This document shows, piece after piece, positions 1 through 12,451 of a stretch of 64,000 nt of DNA; positions within the stretch are counted from its first letter, which is position 1, and each line of letters begins with the position of its first letter. The notes below the pieces were generated by a model. It ran no database searches. It saw only the letters and a list, made by a program, of their open reading frames with translations, and was not told the DNA's origin. A program made the translations under genes and the position numbers. The DNA lies in the NCBI RefSeq assembly GCF_037975245.1, contig NC_092564.1:18632984-18696983 (forward strand), read 5' to 3'. This DNA comes from Apostichopus japonicus. Taxonomy: Eukaryota; Echinodermata; Holothuroidea; Aspidochirotida; Stichopodidae.

Positions 1-1248
1 TTCCTCTCCATAATTGTTACACTCCCCATCCAAACTGTTTTACAAATGCGACCCCCTCCCCCTCTACTTTACATGTAGCTAAATCCCTAGTTACAATGAG
101 ATGTACCAATGCCCCAAGACCAGTGAGCTATTTCTTTTGTATAAATCAATATATAAGTTGGCACACTAAGACGTCATGGCATATCGTAGATGTGAAATAA
201 AGTTATAGTCGGTATATATCCGTTACCTTAGTACTCTTTCTACAGTCTCCTGCAAAACTAGGTACTTTCTCCTTGTTACTGAAACGACATGTTTATAATT
301 CGTATTCCTGCAAAAAGAGTTTCCAAGGGAGTTAACGCATAAAAGAAAAGATCGACAAGGTTTCGAATGGTATTTTGAATAATAATAGTTCTATATTCTA
401 CAAATAATATGAATAATAAAGGTGAATGGTACAAATAAGTGAATAACGAAGACAGTTAACTTAAGCCCCAGATATAAAGAAATAATGTATCTATTAAGAC
501 TGGGTCGATACACTCAATGGTGTAGTAGAGCTGGGCCTTTGCGATGATTCAAGATACAGGTTCTTCATCAAAAGGCGCGGCGCGGAATTAATAAGTGATT
601 AAAAGTTCATCCAAGGACAGTTGTACTAGTCTTAACAGTATCCACTTCAATTCACTGCATGGAAGTCAGATATGGTATGGAAAAGGGAAAGTCTATTCCG
701 TAGTAGAGGTGAAGATAATTAGATGAAATAAAAGTCACTAAAGACTTGAATATCCTTCAGTCAAAACTTGAACAGATGCACAGAACATATTAACAATATG
801 AATAAAACAGGTAACGAAATGTTACGGCAAACAATAAAGAACCGTGATATTGGAACAGGGTCAGGGGCGATGGTTCCCCAACAACAGTATATAAACCTTT
901 GACTGGTTTCAGGACGCGGTATTTGCGTCATCGTCATCAGTAAATGTAGTTGTGAATATGCAAGAGGTAAAGCATGCCCATAACACCCTCCTCCCCCCTC
1001 CCATCCCCTCTAAAAAAAAAGTGTGATTTGAAGAAAATGTGGATATTTATCAAAGGTGTCTGGTAGGTAGGGTAATCTACATAAAACTACTAATAGCTAA
1101 AATGAATATATGAATAAGATCATGTTTACTGGTTCCTTTAAACTCTGGGGAACAAAATAATGACAACATGACTTTGAAAAAGTTAACCCTCTTCACAAAC
1201 TTCAAACTTGATTAAAATTTCAGACTAAGATATCGAGATTTAAGACCA
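1..1248. other. Non-coding, 3' flank of the CXC-domain gene relic
   Basis: AT-rich sequence with no recognisable exon, RNA gene or repeat family. It lies downstream of the minus-strand gene relic that ends near 1249. I see no AATAAA polyadenylation signal close to that end on the minus strand. A short C/T-rich run followed by poly(A) lies near 985-1020. Confidence 0.6.
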
Positions 1249-1634
1249 TCACAGTTCATCCTCCAAATCATCTTCCCCTGCATCAACAATCTCAACATCT
1301 TCTTGGAAGTTGCTGCAATTTCTATATTTACATAGGTCTGTACACGGTAGTTGTGCATTCATTCAGGAACATCTTCCTTTAAGACATTTGCCGACTCTAC
1401 AGCTACTGCTGACACACTGAAGCAAAACATCTGGGTCAGGTGGCTTCGTCATCCAAGTGATTATAAGGTCATCATTTTCAAGTTTACATCCATGTCCCTC
1501 TGGTGAGAGTGCATCAATCCTTGGCTGCAATGCCCTACTGTGAATAGCAGCCTGGTTGGTGCAGCGCTTAACATGCTGGATCAGAGCATCTTTTGTTGGT
1601 GGTAAACTCTGCTCTAAGGAGATGAACAGAACAC
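1249..1634 (-). CDS. Exon 3 of the gene relic (CXC domain), interrupted by TGA
   Basis: The acceptor is ...TACAAG at 1635, and phase 1 joins it to exon 2. The exon encodes SLPPTKDALIQHVKR, then TWMTKPPDPDVLLQC, then a Cys array ending CLKGRCS. A TGA follows at 1363-1365. Past it the same frame stays open, with NAQLPCTDLCKYRNC and an acidic tail ending at a second stop (1249-1251). Continued coding character beyond the TGA suggests a recent Cys-to-stop change (TGC or TGT to TGA) rather than a native C-terminus. Confidence 0.6.
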
Positions 1635-1822
1635 CTTGTACCATGAAATTGGATATTTTTGAGTCTCACATTTTATGATGGGGTACCAATATAATAACAA
1701 TTCAGCTAGAAATATGTTGCAAATTTCTTTAATAATTTCAATGGAAAGATTAACCTGATATTGCATCTCAAAGCGTTTAGAGAATTTTTTAATTTTCCTT
1801 GGGGGAGGACCCCCATATTCCA

Positions 1823-1843
1823 AAAGTCCTAGATCCACCCCTG
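1823..1843 (-). mobile_element. Orphan hAT-like terminus in intron 2 of the gene relic
   Basis: Read on the minus strand, this begins CAGGGGTGGATCTAGGAC, the terminal sequence style of small hAT-like elements, followed by a C/G-rich stretch near 1800-1815. It lies in the intron between exon 2 (ends 1882) and exon 3 (starts 1634). I found no partner terminus and no 8-bp duplication. Confidence 0.35.
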
Positions 1844-1881
1844 AACACTCAATGAACCACACATTGAAGAGAGTACTTTAC

Positions 1882-1953
1882 CTTTCAAGATCTGTATGTC
1901 TTCCTTGTCAAGAATTGTATCTAGTTTCTTCAACATGCTTGTCGAAGCAATAC
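1882..1953 (-). CDS. Exon 2 of the gene relic
   Basis: A 72-nt internal exon, phase 1 at both ends. It is preceded by a pyrimidine-rich tract ending AG and followed by GTAAAG. It encodes about 24 residues, including STSMLKKLDTILDKEDIQIL. Phase matches exons 1 and 3 exactly, which is the main support for it. Confidence 0.55.
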
Positions 1954-2630
1954 CTTAATAAAATGAAATAAAAAAAGCAAATTGTTTTGCATTTTCTGTT
2001 GATCAAAATGTAAGTTTGAACAAATAAGAACTAAGACAATTTTATTTATATACCATGTGATATGCTCATCTTCTATGGACAAACAAAGACACATGCAAAT
2101 TTTGCAAACCAGTGTCATGCAAAAAAGAATTAAAACAGGCTTTTTTTGACAGTACAGTACATTATCTCTTAATGTTATGGTTTAAATTATACAATGGTAG
2201 ATTATATCTGTTACTAATAATAAAGGAGACAGATACTTGTTCATTTTGGTAAAGCTAGACAGGCTGACCATAAGACCTTGCAAACCTAACCTTATTGCAC
2301 CTTTGTTACACTTATTTTTCTAACTAATATAATATCTCTATCATTCAAATAAAGGGCCACAGTAAGAAAACTATGAAGCCTGTATTTAACACTTAGGCTA
2401 GTGCCCCAGATGGAGAATTTGAAACAAATTTCCGTTCCTACCACCTTATAACAAAACAAATCAGATGACCATGCCACTAAGTAATTATATTATGTTCAGG
2501 TCCAACACTGTGCCCTTTGACTTGGATTCTATCCCTTAAGAGCTACTGATCTTGCATTATGCAACTTCTCTTAACACTTCAACTATGCCACAGAAGTACA
2601 AGTAGAGTCGTGTAGTATGCTTAGGCTTAC
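1954..2630 (-). other. Intron 1 of the gene relic
   Basis: The donor GTAAGC (2630-2625) and the acceptor ...TTTATTAAG (up to 1954) bound this intron. Its content is AT-rich, with no repeat or nested gene recognised. Confidence 0.5.
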
Positions 2631-3110
2631 CTCCATCGAAAGTCTCTGCCTGCTGCAGCTTGTCCCGTTTGCAACGCCTAGTAATGTATTGTTTCTTTTC
2701 CCACGTATAATAAATTGAACAGGCAATACACCAGAGCTTCTGCTTGGTTTCCTCGATCTTTCCGTCAATTCTTCGTTTAAAATCATATGGGGTCTCCTCT
2801 GGAACTGTCCGTTTTCTTGCAGCAATGTGCTTGCTATCAATGAACCGTCTGTAACACTTATCGTGGAACCCCATCATACTATGCTGTTGAACACACGCTT
2901 GATCGTAGTAGGCCATGGAGTAATCAGTAGTACGGCGATATCACTGTCTCCGCCGCTGAGATTAAGCCAATCTTTAGCGCAGGAAGTAACTTTATTCCAT
3001 CGTTTATTCGTCAGTGCCTTGAATGCTTCAAATTTTACAGATTCAATGTGCACTGAGCACTGTAGATTTCCGTGTGTCGGAGACTGACTAGCGCCCGTGG
3101 GAGCCGCCAT
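2631..3110 (-). CDS. Exon 1 of the gene relic (Cys/His zinc-binding N-terminus), frameshifted
   Basis: The start is ATG at 3110 in a strong context (ATGGCGGCT). Frame A runs through FEAFKALTNKRWNKV and WLNLSGGDSDIA, then stops in 2874-2876. The frame that carries TTDYSMAYYDQ and GFHDKCYRRFIDSKHI opens just after a stop near 2955. It continues to ETFDGG and a GTAAGC donor at 2630-2625. The two frames overlap near 2930-2950, where a single indel would join them. A tiny intron is an alternative explanation, but I see no convincing splice pair there. The exon ends in phase 1. Confidence 0.6.
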
Positions 3111-3405
3111 GTTTGTTGTTTTCTACAAAGATTGCACACAGAACTCATGGCTCATTGGACAATTCATATCACATGGTACAGATATCTCACTGGCGCACAA
3201 CTTTTGAACGTAAAACGGCAGGTTTCTTAACATACGCAATAAAAAATATAGTTCGATCTTTCGAGCGGAATTGCAAAAAAACTGCAGGAAAGTACATGGA
3301 GAACTTTTGGATCATTAATCTTAGTTAATTTATGTATTCAATGCTGTAGAGAAATTTTAGACCCGCAGTTGCTGGAACGAAACAAGCGAATTTCGACCTT
3401 CAGCT

Positions 3406-5168
3406 GATGGCCTAATATGAGTATGTCCAAAAATAATATGAGCATGTCCAAAATAATATGAGAGTGTCGAAAGACTATATGTCCAACATATTAAAAGAAT
3501 GTCGAAAAATAATACAAGAGCGACAAATGTAACTGCCTAATTCAATTTTGTATTGAACATTTTGGCGTTTTAAGTTACGCCATATGTTGCAAAATATCCA
3601 AAAAAAATATAAGCATGTCCAAACTTATATGAGCATGTCCAAATTTATATAGACATGTCAAAACTATATGAGCATGTCCAAAATAATACGCGCATGTCCA
3701 ACCACATATAAGTATGTCCAAATATAATTTGAGCACGCCCAAAATTATATGAGAGTGTCGAATAATAATATAAAAGTCTCGAGTGTAACTGCTAACTTCA
3801 ACTTTGTTATGAACATTTTGGCGTTTGAAGTCACGCCAAATGTTTCAAATATCAAACTTTTATATTGGTATGTCGAAAAAAAATTAGCTTACAATACCTT
3901 CTTTGGAGGTAATTTGTATCAACCGACACAATGGTTATCATTATGACAATATATTATTGAAACATTCTTCTGTTTTTTGTGACGCAAATAATTCAAAATA
4001 TGTAAAAACAAGACCATCACCTAACATTTTTCCTTTTCACATCCCTTCGTAATGTGAGTGGTTTCGCCCTGCCTAGAGGTGCTGAGATTATTCATATATT
4101 GTTGCGAAGGCAAAGAAGTTCACGTGCGAAAGTACGTACAACATGCACAAGCGCTAACAACGTACAGTAGTTATCACACATGCGTACGTTGACAGTGAAA
4201 ATGACGTACTATACTGTGTTACTTTTTTAACGGAAAATTGTGACACTTAATTACGGTTACCAGGCGAAGTCGGCCACTAGCCCAGAATTAAAAAAAATAA
4301 GCCTAGGTTAGGGGTATTCAACGTTTAATCTTCACTCTCACCTTTTAACTAAATTTCAAGATGGAAACGTGGGAAGAACTCGCCAACTACATATTATTGA
4401 TTAAACCGCGTGGAATGTTGGACACAGTGGTTCTTCCTATTAAACTCACTGATAGTTACAGCACCTTGGGGCCAGGTTGATCACTCGCGCTACGAAACAA
4501 CTCAACTAATATTTCCTCGAAAATAAAATCGTTCTTGATCGAAATATCATTAAAATATTAACACACACACTAATACGGTAATGGATGAACTGTATATCGT
4601 CTTAAGTTACGCTGGATATGGTGTTTTTGTTTTCAGCATACCAAAATAAAAAGTTTGATATTTGGAACATATGGCGTAAATTCAAACGCCTGACTGTTCA
4701 TTACGAAGTTGAATCGAGCAGTTACGCTCGAGACTTTTGTATTATTTTTCGACACTTTTTTATATTTTGGACATGCTCATATAGTCTTTCGACACTCTTA
4801 TATTATTTTGGACATGCTCTCATTATTTTTGGACATACTCATATTGGTTTCGACATGTTTATATAAATTTGGATATGCTTATATTTTTTTGGATATTTTG
4901 CAACAGATGGCGTGAATTCAGATGCCAAAATGTTCACTAAAAAGTTGAAGTTAGCAGTTACATTCGACATGTTCATATAATTTTTCGACACTCTCATATT
5001 ATTTTGGGCATGATCATATTATTTTTGGACATACTTATATTAGTTTCGATATGTTTATATAAATTTGGACATGCTTATATTTTTTTTGGACATGCTCATA
5101 TTTTTTTGGACATGCTTATATTATTTTGGACATGCTTATATAGTTTTGGACATTTTTGATACATTTGG
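3406..5168. mobile_element. Foldback element with arms of ~20-bp tandem repeats
   Basis: The left arm (about 3406-3895) holds many copies of a ~20-bp unit like ATGAGCATGTCCAAAATAAT. The right arm (about 4600-5168) holds the reverse complement (TTTTGGACATGCTCATAT). A more complex block in the left arm at 3530-3600 and again at 3784-3880 (motifs AACATTTTGGCGTTT and CACGCCAAATGTTTCAAATA) recurs inverted at 4630-4730 and 4895-4970. A ~650-bp segment without repeats lies between the arms. Long arms built of short direct repeats are the organisation described for sea-urchin TU elements and Drosophila FB elements; membership here is inference. I could not define a target duplication. Confidence 0.65.
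3896..4599. other. Single-copy loop of the foldback element
   Basis: Sequence between the two arms, with no ORF over 65 codons and no transposase motif recognised. It may be element cargo or original genomic DNA between two inverted repeat arrays. Confidence 0.4.
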
Positions 5169-6690
5169 CATTCCGTAGCTCTCGATCCCGTGAAATGTTT
5201 GATCTTCTTAAATTTAAAGGGATCGTATAATGTTAAAGTAAAAGGATCGTGTACGTGATGTGAACAACATTGTGTTATCAAATCTTTGCTAGAATTGACC
5301 TTCACATTCTTCTTGTCTGCCTATACCAGCGAATAATTTAAATTTTCTATATAAATTCATCGCATTGAAAAACAAAACAACGTTTTTTTTTCTCGAAAAA
5401 AATAAAGAATGATATTCTACAATAAATGCACGAAATATTTTGAACTGTAAAATTGCGCATAAAATGAAAGAAGCACGCAAATAAACCGGTGGCTATTTGA
5501 AGTCGGTTAGAATTTATCATTTGTAAGCGTCCCTGTCACGTTACGAAGGAAGTTTTGTGTCGCCTCGACTTGACAATGAATTTTTGAAACGTCTGCTATA
5601 GGATTGGTTTAATAATACATTTTATTCGCCTTGTTTGTATGAATTCAATACAGATTTTTTTTTTTAGTTTGGACGAGCACAGTATGTCTTCCAAATACTG
5701 ACTTTGTTTTCATTAATAATCCATAGATATAATCCATTGAATATTTCTTCATTTATGAAATTACGTGCAGTCAAACAAATAATTTTCAAATAATTTTTTT
5801 AGATTCAAAAAGATTCAAAATAAGATAACCTATACTGAAAAAAGTCTCTGGTTTCATGTTTCGCACTGTTGCTTATATGTACAATTCCCATAGTTTATTT
5901 CTGGTTTTTTTTCCCCCCTGAGGTACAAAACTCCCGTTAGGAGTTCTTTCCATAATTTGGATGTGTTTTTTGTTTTTTAATTTTATTGAAAGTACAAGAA
6001 ACTTAATATGGTATGCGTACTAGTTTGACTTCGGATTCACACTATAGGATAAGATCGTGTTTCACCGTGACCTAAAATATTCTGTCACTTTGGAAATTGT
6101 ATCTAATCGGCGGTGAATTATTTCTACATTTTAAGTATGTCAAGTGGTCAAATATGCATGGGGCCACTGCTCCAATCTGTGATATCCTGCGACACGTAAA
6201 AAGAGTGGTTATATATATTGTAAGAGTCATGCATGGTAACTGCATGCAGAGCCACTAACCGAATTAATATTATGTACATAGTAATGTAGGAATCGGAGGT
6301 CAGCGCAGAAGTGATTCCTTGTAATTTAAAATTTAGGTCAAAAATACACCCTGTAAAGTGTTTACGAGAAATTCACTAAACATCAGAGGAACGGTAATTT
6401 GCATATTTGTTCTTGTAAACTTGAAGTTCTAATCTTTATTATCTGTCGATAAATAAATCCGAGAGTCAAAGATTCCGTTAATGCAGCAGATTCAGCGTCT
6501 ATACACGATCATGTCACTTTCCATGACATCTGGACTTCGTGTTACAGTCAACAGAGGCACAAACCACGTACATAAGTTAGCCCTCGCCCCACGAAGATAG
6601 ATTGACGGGGAACTCAGAACCGCCCCCCCCCCAGCCCCCTTCGACATACAGAATATTACACATGTTAAATGTATCGAACGCTGACTGCAA
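5169..6690. other. No recognisable feature
   Basis: AT-rich sequence with short homopolymer runs. No exon, RNA gene or dispersed repeat recognised. Confidence 0.5.
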
Positions 6691-6726
6691 TTTTAACGAA
6701 TATTTATATATATATATCAATAACAG

Positions 6727-6772
6727 AGTCTGTTCCAAGTATCTCTTTCGAGATCCGGCTTTAGGAATCACA
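6727..6772 (+). repeat. (TA)n-linked dispersed repeat, copy 1
   Basis: A ~46-bp sequence containing GTCTGTTC, the small hairpin ATCTCTTTCGAGAT, and CCGGCTTTAGGAATCACA. It is nearly identical to the reverse complement of about 39534-39579. In both places it directly follows a (TA)n run on its 5' side. Confidence 0.6.
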
Positions 6773-6849
6773 TTTAGGACTCGACTAATCAGGTTACGTT
6801 ATAATTACGAACAATTAGAGACATAATTAAAAACACACTGTAATTATGG

Positions 6850-9170
6850 CGAAAATTTAAGTTAATAATGTTTGAAGAACAACATCGATACTTGAAAGAG
6901 TTAAAACGATGAAACTATACTCCTTACACTTTTTGTATCATGTCTATGGACTCTTAACAAGTATGAATCTGGTCATACGAGTCGTACTATTTACAATTAG
7001 AGATTGAATTTTCTCACATGCAAAGAGGAGAGCCATTACTGAGAACGTATGCCAATTTTATTGACACTAAAGTGCAGGTCTCATTTTGATAAACTTTAGT
7101 CTCTCTGTATTTTAATAGACGGATCGCATGCACTAAAATTAGCAAATTAGCATCAATATATATATATATATATATAGAAAGTCGAAAGTTCTTTGGTGGA
7201 CTGCTAATTCTATAAATGCAGGATATGATGTTATGATAAGTAGATCTAATGCTGATGACCTTTGACATAAACTTCCCGCTAATGTGTAAGCCAACTGACT
7301 CGCATGAATTGTTGTGACCCTACTGTTTAATGATCTTAGGCAAACACTATATTTGAAAACATTGCCGCATCTTTCAATAATTACATAACATGTCTAGACA
7401 GATTTTTTTTCCTGTAAGCAAAAGCTTGGAATTTCTTTCTTTCTTTCGCCTCAAACTTCTTCTGAAAAAGTATATTGATAGCAAAATGAAAAAAACCAAA
7501 GTATAACGTCAATGTTGTTTGCACACGACACACACTTGTCTTATAAAGTTTTCATATTGCGAATGCCCAAAGTTGAAGGCATGAGTGCAAAAACAATAAG
7601 AGAGAATGTGCAAACATCGGCGATGGCGGATATGTCCCTGACTGTTCTCTGTAGTTGGGAGAAATGTTTAATAATATATAAAATTCGGCGACTCTTGTTT
7701 CACCCACCCCCCCCATCAGGGGTAAGTTCAATATCGTTTATCCACAGCGGATAGAGTGGGGAGGGAGTCGGGGGGGGAAGGGGCGAAATTACTCTTCCTT
7801 CTACACTGACATACAGTAACTACTATGATATCCTGGTAGCTTAAACTATAACTATATATCCTACACTAAAAACATCATCTCTTATATACTTTGTACATGC
7901 ATGGAATATTAAGACACTACATTTTTTTTTCTAACATTTCATTACGAATCCCAGTGATAAACTTGATGTTATTCTCTACAAAACGGTCCTCCGTTTATAA
8001 GACCAATTTAAACAACCGATATGACATCTTGACGATATATATAAATCAAAACAACTGTTAAGATCCCTACCGAATGATTTAGGTGTGCTTAGCAACACTG
8101 TAGATGTCCGCTGAAGCGCTTATTTTTCCTTCGTACATTTCTTTCATTATATGATGTTCTTTGATATGTGCAAGTTAACCGACAATTCATTCCTAGTGCA
8201 ATGCCATATAGGAACTATTCCTTCCAATGTCATTATACTCGCTAAAGTAGTTAGTTTGTCAACAACACAAGAGTGGGAATTGTCGCTATGGCTAGCTGCT
8301 GTCAATGTCTTCACATGTTATTTCTCATGAGGATTTTAATTCCGTCTATTTCGATCTGAGCATTGCACCCTATCATCGACAGCTTATCGCTGAAGTCTGG
8401 TGATGTGACCTTGATTTGTAATTATATATCGGGGAGACATTATGATTGTCTGGGACTGATTCCCCGGGCGTATAGAAATACGTACTTTCTTTTCTACTAA
8501 ACTGTTGTCGCCCTAGACTGCCTCAGAACCATATTTGATGTCAAAAATATATATTGTTCATTTTTAATATTTTAACGTTGCTTTCAGTCAAAAATCGACA
8601 TTCTTTAATTTACGACGGATCGAACTTTTTTTTTTAAGTTCTTCTTAAAGATTTGAAAAGATTACAAGATTTACATCTCGCTGTTGCATTTAAACAGGTT
8701 GTTTAGTAGATTGGCAGGTAAATTTATGTCACAGAGATTTTATTATAATATCTCTAAGGTAAAAGACAGCTCGTTCTGCTGCCAAACAAATGGTTGTAAA
8801 ATATTTAGAATCTTCAAATAATTGATGTTTCCGAAGGTTCTTCATGCATTTTAGATTTTTTTTACAACCTATTCAGTAAGTCGAGAGTCAGATAAGAATA
8901 GGTAAACAGATGAGACACATCAATAAAATGAATTTTCACTCTACTTATGACAGTATTTTATTCAAAAGTAAGTGCGTAAATTTGGCCTGATTTACAGATA
9001 TGATCTTTATATTAAACAGGGTATAGGGATACCGGCAAAGCGAATATATAACACTAAAATTTAGATGCAATCTTACATGCGTTATGCAAGTTCAGCTCTG
9101 AAATTGGTATTTGACAATTGTAACAAACAGACATATATAAGTAATATAATGTAATATATATGTACACACG
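6850..9170. other. No recognisable gene; short (TA)n at 7156-7176
   Basis: AT-rich single-copy-looking sequence. It holds a short (TA)n at 7156-7176 and G/C homopolymer clusters near 7704 and 7770. ORFs here show no recognisable domain. Confidence 0.5.
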
Positions 9171-9176
9171 AACAAG

Positions 9177-9297
9177 TAAGCGAATAATAATCCAAAAATA
9201 TATATATATATATATATTAATATTATATATATATATTATATATAAATATATATTACTATATATATATATATATACACACACATATATATATATATCA

Positions 9298-9340
<43 letters not shown>

Positions 9341-9367
9341 GATTATTATTATTATTATTATTCGCTT
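9177..9367. repeat. (TA)n tract bounded by an inverted repeat
   Basis: A complex (TA)n tract at about 9198-9337 is flanked on the left by GCGAATAATAATCCAAA. On the right is the inverted form TTTGGATTATTATTATT...CGC, with an expanded ATT run. The whole segment can fold into one hairpin. Confidence 0.65.
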
Positions 9368-9369
9368 GC

Positions 9370-12300
9370 ATGTTCGTGTTACATATTTCGATTAGCATAT
9401 CACATGTCTCTATATTTGCTCTTTGCTTTAAACAGATAAGCCGTATGAACAGTGCTCAGGCGCCGTTATTGTGTTGCAGCTGGACTTTAAATTCCACAGA
9501 GACGTCCCGGTCATGTAGTCTGATCAGAGGCTCAAGCAAAATGCATTAGCTGTACACACATATTAGACAACAGTTTAAGAGTAACATGGAACCAGAGAGT
9601 ATATAAATCTACTTTAGTAGGCTACGTATCTTTGTGCATACAGACACGCAGCTGTGTGAATAACTTTACTCCAAACGTTGGTTTTAATATACTCATTTAA
9701 ATAAGTTTATAATTATTCAATCCGAAATACAGATCAGAGAAGGGCAAGGGCAATGCTTAAAAATAATATAAAATATTGAAAACAGGAAGAAAGAATTTGC
9801 ACCTGAATTCTTTAATGAAAGTGCAGGAAAGGCATATGTGTTTGGATGCCAGTAATGATCAGTTATGAAATATGCTAAAAACATATGTTATTTCTAACAT
9901 AAATTTAAGACATAAGTAGAATAAATTACAAATATTAATCAGGAATTAACTTAGCAGGGAAAGCCCAATTGTTGTCATGATTTAACTTTGTTTGAAAATT
10001 TTATTTAAACTTTGTTTGAAACCCGGCAAGATTTTTGCCCCCCCCCCCCCCCTCTCCAAAAAGAAGACCAAAAAAAAAAAGAAGCTATTATGCCTCAATT
10101 TTGCAGCAAATGTTCTAGGCCGACAGTCTTCAGGAAATAATAACACACCGATAACATGATTTATGATTAAGATAACGAATTTTGTTTTTCATTAGCTCCG
10201 TAAAATGTTTAGGTTATTAAAGAAGCTGGAGGACAAGATTCATGAGGAAATTTGTTTAATTTGATCGTGTTGTAATTTAATCGTTATTTTCATTTGTAGA
10301 TAAACGCCTGTCCCCAAATCCAAATTAGGTATAAAGTTTTTTTCTAGAAACAATCTTTAATTCACACTGATTACGAAACATTCTGTCACTCTGGTATATA
10401 AATAAGCTCATTATGAAACTTTGAAAAGACCAATTTGAAATCATTGTCAAATTATTTAGTGTGTGAATCCACTTATGGCATAATGTAATTATGTTCATTT
10501 GTAATTATGGCATTCCCCTTCGAATAAAGGTTCGCATGAAGCTACATTTGATATCGTTTTGAAATTTGATAAAAATAAAACTGCATAATAAACCGTGCAT
10601 TGAATATTCTTTTCCTTCTCCTATGCCATAAATTTTGCCGTTGAAAAGTACGTCTTGAAAGGAAAGAAACGATTCATTTGAAGTCTTATACCTCCCAGGG
10701 CCTGCTGGCAATCTGACCATAAATATCTTAAATCCACAGTGTCCTATTAAATGTCGCCGTTAAAAACATTTTTTAGAGACCCCGGGGAAAGGGAGACTTT
10801 ACGGCCAAAAGAAATTGCTTGAACGACCGAAGACAGCTAACGTTACTCTATCGTTTTCTGGGGATTATTGAGATTTCAAATTTATCTTTCCTTGCAGCAG
10901 TGCATGCAAGCTCAAATGTAAGAGAAAGAACAGCAAACATGGTGATAAATTAAACTGGTCCAGCAAATAGACCAATCTCAGTTTATGAGACGAACTAATA
11001 ACTTAGGAGATATGCGAAAGCTGTTTTACATATCCACCGAGAAAACTCTATTATAGAAAGTAATGTTACACGTCACGCAAAAAGGTCAAATCAAGGCCGG
11101 AAAAGTGTACCCACGGATATGCAGCCGTTTCCAATAGTAAGCATACTTTTGTTGCAATTTTTTGCGGGCGTGTGAGAATTCTATAGTCCGTGTCGATACA
11201 ATACATTCCATAACAACCAGTTAGGATTTTTAGCTAGCCTAACGATCGATAATAACACAAATAATTTAGCCTAACCACAGTAAAGACGATATCTTCTATG
11301 CATCCAGAATGTCCAAGATATATATGATTAACATACGCTCTTGAGGAACATCCCTATATACCGTTTATGTTTTTTTTTACTCCGTTACGTATTGCCTATT
11401 TGTTGGACATAAGGACTAGTTATTGTATAGAGATTAGTTAATGGTGCAGAGATTTTCGTCAATTTTCCCTGTTATTGATATGTTTTGTCACTTAGTAACT
11501 TCTTTGTATTTATATTGTAAAGAAACAAATAAATGTAATGAAAAATGAAATGAAATGTGTCAGAGATGCCTACAGTCCACATTGATGCTTTCAATGTTAT
11601 TCTTTACGGATCAGAACAAAAACTTGGTAGCACTTTTAACTTGACCAAGCGATATGTAATTAGTTAAATACGCCATATAGCTTGGAGTATTTCCAACCAA
11701 ATATGGTGATTTCGGCTGCTGCAGGTGTGTTAATTTTGTTGGGGGTTCTCTTTCTCAGACTTTGCGTGGTATTAATCCTTGTTCTGGCCCTGCAATGAAA
11801 CTTACGTCAGTCAGTTGTTTACAAAAATTGTCGAAAACTATTGAACCCCAGTATCAAGAAATTATACGGAACTGTTTCTTTAAACGTTGCATCTCAAACG
11901 TTTACGGAAGTAAGAAACAAAGTAATTACGCAATTAATTTGAAGTGGGTGGAAAGAAGTAAGTTGTTATTTTCCAGAAAGCTACTGTAATTTTTCCTTTG
12001 TTGTGAACTTTCGTCCTACTTAACGGGTCTGACTTACATGTCCGTATATCGAGTGTTTTTCTATTGCTTATTTTGGTCACTTGACAAAATTCTTCGGCTA
12101 ATGGTATTCTACTCACGTTCGACAGGCTTTGTAGGTTGCTTTTATGCAACGGATGACTCTTTCTTGATCAATGATCTGTTGGGCTTTTTTTTTTTTCTTG
12201 AGTTCTATTTATGAATATATTTGTTGTTTAGTGGTTAAAACTTAAAACCAAAACGTGGTTTGAAATCAGAGGCTATAATGAACGACAAAGACAGCAAGGT

Positions 12301-12390
12301 CGCGTCTCGGAAACCCCAGTCGAGTGTTGATTAGAACAATGGCTCGATTTATAACATCGAAAAGTAAATGTATCTGTGTATCTATATCGA
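9370..12390. other. No recognisable feature
   Basis: AT-rich sequence with a poly(C) run near 10039 and a poly(A) run near 10070. No exon, RNA gene or repeat family recognised on either strand. Confidence 0.5.
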
Positions 12391-12392
12391 TA

Positions 12393-12416
12393 TAATATAT
12401 ATATATATATATATCG

Positions 12417-12451
<35 letters not shown>

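Larger units (their letters stand above)
1249..3110 (-). pseudogene. Three-exon zinc-binding / CXC-domain family gene relic
   Basis: This is a minus-strand split gene. Exon 1 starts at ATGGCGGCT (3110) and reads to a GTAAGC donor; exon 2 is 1953-1882 and exon 3 is 1634-1249, all joined in phase 1. The N-terminal part has an F-x2-LT-x2-RW stretch followed by GFHDKCYRRFID, a Cys/His signature I recognise from a large family of uncharacterised multicopy proteins in marine invertebrates. The C-terminal part has LIQHVKR and a CXC-type cysteine array (C-x4-C-x4-C-x4-C ... PCTDLC). Three defects are visible. Frame changes between about 2930 and 2950 in exon 1. The long middle region usual in this family is absent. 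A TGA at 1363-1365 falls where the CXC motif expects Cys. Intact splice sites argue against a processed copy. The family is known mainly by sequence, so I infer no function. The family match is from memory, not from a search. Confidence 0.6.

Noticed and set aside
3400-5170. CRISPR-like array of short repeats
   Set aside because: Units abut without spacers and invert between arms, and the window is eukaryotic.
7251-7257. CTGATGA matches at 7.25, 25.5, 38.6, 49.7 and 51.0 kb as possible hammerheads
   Set aside because: None has a following helix II with GAAA at the right spacing.
9054-9549. Long Tyr/Ile-rich ORFs here and at 12.4, 22.1, 29, 32, 35.4, 39.6 and 63 kb
   Set aside because: They translate (TA)n microsatellites; the sequence has no codon structure beyond the repeat.
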